Source: Woeseia sp. (lineage in GTDB: Bacteria; Pseudomonadota; Gammaproteobacteria; Steroidobacterales; Woeseiaceae). Taken from it: a stretch of DNA of 6,641 nt. This document shows, piece after piece, positions 6,080 to 6,641 of this stretch. The DNA lies in the NCBI GenBank assembly GCA_003229095.1, contig QIHS01000002.1:1-6641 (forward strand), read 5' to 3'. The notes beneath the pieces are model-generated. The model did no database searches, was not told the origin of the DNA, and saw only the letters and a program-made list of their open reading frames with translations. How positions within the stretch are numbered: the first letter of the stretch is position 1; each line of letters opens with the position of its first letter. The position numbers and the translations under genes are program-made.

Positions 6080-6641
6080 ATGAGGAAAATCGGACAACTG
6101 GCGGTGCTGTTGTTGCTGGCCGGCACTGCACATGGTGCGTCAACCGCATTTGTGAATATAAACATCGTTCCGATGACGTCGGAAATCGTCCTACAGGCGC
6201 AGACAGTCGTCGTTACGGATGGTGTCATCGTCTCAATAGGCGATGTTGGCGACACGGCGGTTCCGGATGATGCCGTCATCGTCGATGGCACGAATCGTTT
6301 CCTGATGCCCGGGCTTGCAGAAATGCATGGGCACGTCCCGGGCCATACCTCCGCGAACCTGGAGCGTGTGCTGGGATTGTATGTTGCCAATGGCGTAACG
6401 ACAGTTCGTGGCATGCTGGGTCAGCCCTCACACCTGATTATGCGGGAGGAAATCAGGAGTCGTGATCTGCTTGGCCCGCGGCTCATTACGTCTGGCCCGT
6501 CGCTAAACGGTCGCAGTGTCACGAGCGTTGAGCAAGCTGCCGAAATGGTGCACTCACAACATGAGGCGGGCTACGATTTCCTGAAAATCCATCCCGGGCT
6601 TTCGCTTGATGAGTTTCTTGCCATCGCCACAGCAGCAAATG
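6080..6641 (+). CDS. Secreted metal-dependent amidohydrolase (imidazolonepropionase-like group), 3' end beyond the window
   Basis: The 187 visible residues are the N-terminal part of an amidohydrolase-superfamily hydrolase. Residues 1-20 (MRKIGQLAVLLLLAGTAHGA) are a clear Sec signal peptide, so the enzyme is periplasmic or secreted. The usual small beta-domain follows (TVVVTDGVIVSIGD ... VIVDGTNRFLMPG), then the metal-binding H-x-H in PGLAEMHGHV (His83, His85). NGVTTVRGMLG and ITSGPSLNG come next, and YDFLKIHPGLS contains Lys169, the likely carboxylated, metal-bridging lysine. The remaining His and Asp metal ligands lie past the window. Such enzymes often hydrolyse peptides, N-acyl amino acids or lactams; no substrate can be assigned. 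An in-frame ATG at 6041 exists, but it would put 13 polar residues before the signal peptide and lacks a ribosome site; 6080 has GGAT seven bases upstream. The strong terminator upstream makes it a separate transcription unit. Confidence 0.9.
   Translation, partial: MRKIGQLAVLLLLAGTAHGASTAFVNINIVPMTSEIVLQAQTVVVTDGVIVSIGDVGDTAVPDDAVIVDGTNRFLMPGLAEMHGHVPGHTSANLERVLGLYVANGVTTVRGMLGQPSHLIMREEIRSRDLLGPRLITSGPSLNGRSVTSVEQAAEMVHSQHEAGYDFLKIHPGLSLDEFLAIATAAN

Noticed and set aside
6028..6414. A 128-codon minus-strand open frame opposite the amidohydrolase
   Set aside because: It is low-complexity Ser/Thr/Pro-rich antisense to a gene with a signal peptide and clear metal-binding motifs.
1..6641. CRISPR arrays, tRNA or rRNA genes, and intact insertion sequences
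   Set aside because: I saw no regularly spaced repeats, cloverleaf-like segments, rRNA-like conserved stretches or transposase reading frames.

Overview
The window looks like a stretch of a Gram-negative, probably gammaproteobacterial chromosome. GC content is intermediate and coding is dense. There is a periplasmic efflux adaptor with a signal anchor, a secreted amidohydrolase and a class I cyclic-di-GMP riboswitch. A long GGGTCAGAGCCC-type palindrome serves as a terminator. The taxon is inferred from these features only; there is no rRNA or marker gene here.

Layout. Bases 1-1049 (minus strand) hold a PadR-family regulator followed 28 bases later by the start of an RND/HlyD-type efflux adaptor. 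The adaptor reading frame is broken near 291-301 and the gene runs off the window. Bases 1050-1259 are the regulator's promoter region, with an 8-bp inverted repeat, plus a hairpin behind the next gene. Bases 1260-3365 (minus strand) are a two-gene operon: a non-covalent FAD-linked oxidase and, about 18 bases later, a class I SAM-dependent methyltransferase. Bases 3366-3818 are a 450-base divergent control region. Bases 3819-5988 (plus strand) are a second two-gene operon: a fold-type I PLP aminotransferase and a threonine/serine dehydratase-like fold-type II PLP enzyme. It is closed by an 18-bp perfect terminator palindrome. From 6080 a signal-peptide-bearing amidohydrolase begins and runs off the right end.

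The most interesting element is in the control region. On the minus strand, bases about 3590-3516 match the class I c-di-GMP (GEMM-I) riboswitch consensus almost throughout: GAAA tetraloop, CGCAAAGCC, CCGGTCTA, AGCGGGGTTGCC. It lies in the leader of the FAD oxidase-methyltransferase operon. Between aptamer and start codon, an 8-10 bp hairpin pairs with the GG of the Shine-Dalgarno sequence GGAG, which suggests translational control. The window therefore appears to hold a small c-di-GMP-responsive oxidase/methyltransferase unit back to back with two PLP enzymes of amino-acid metabolism. Together they could make, modify or break down an amino-acid-derived small molecule, but the product cannot be named from sequence alone.
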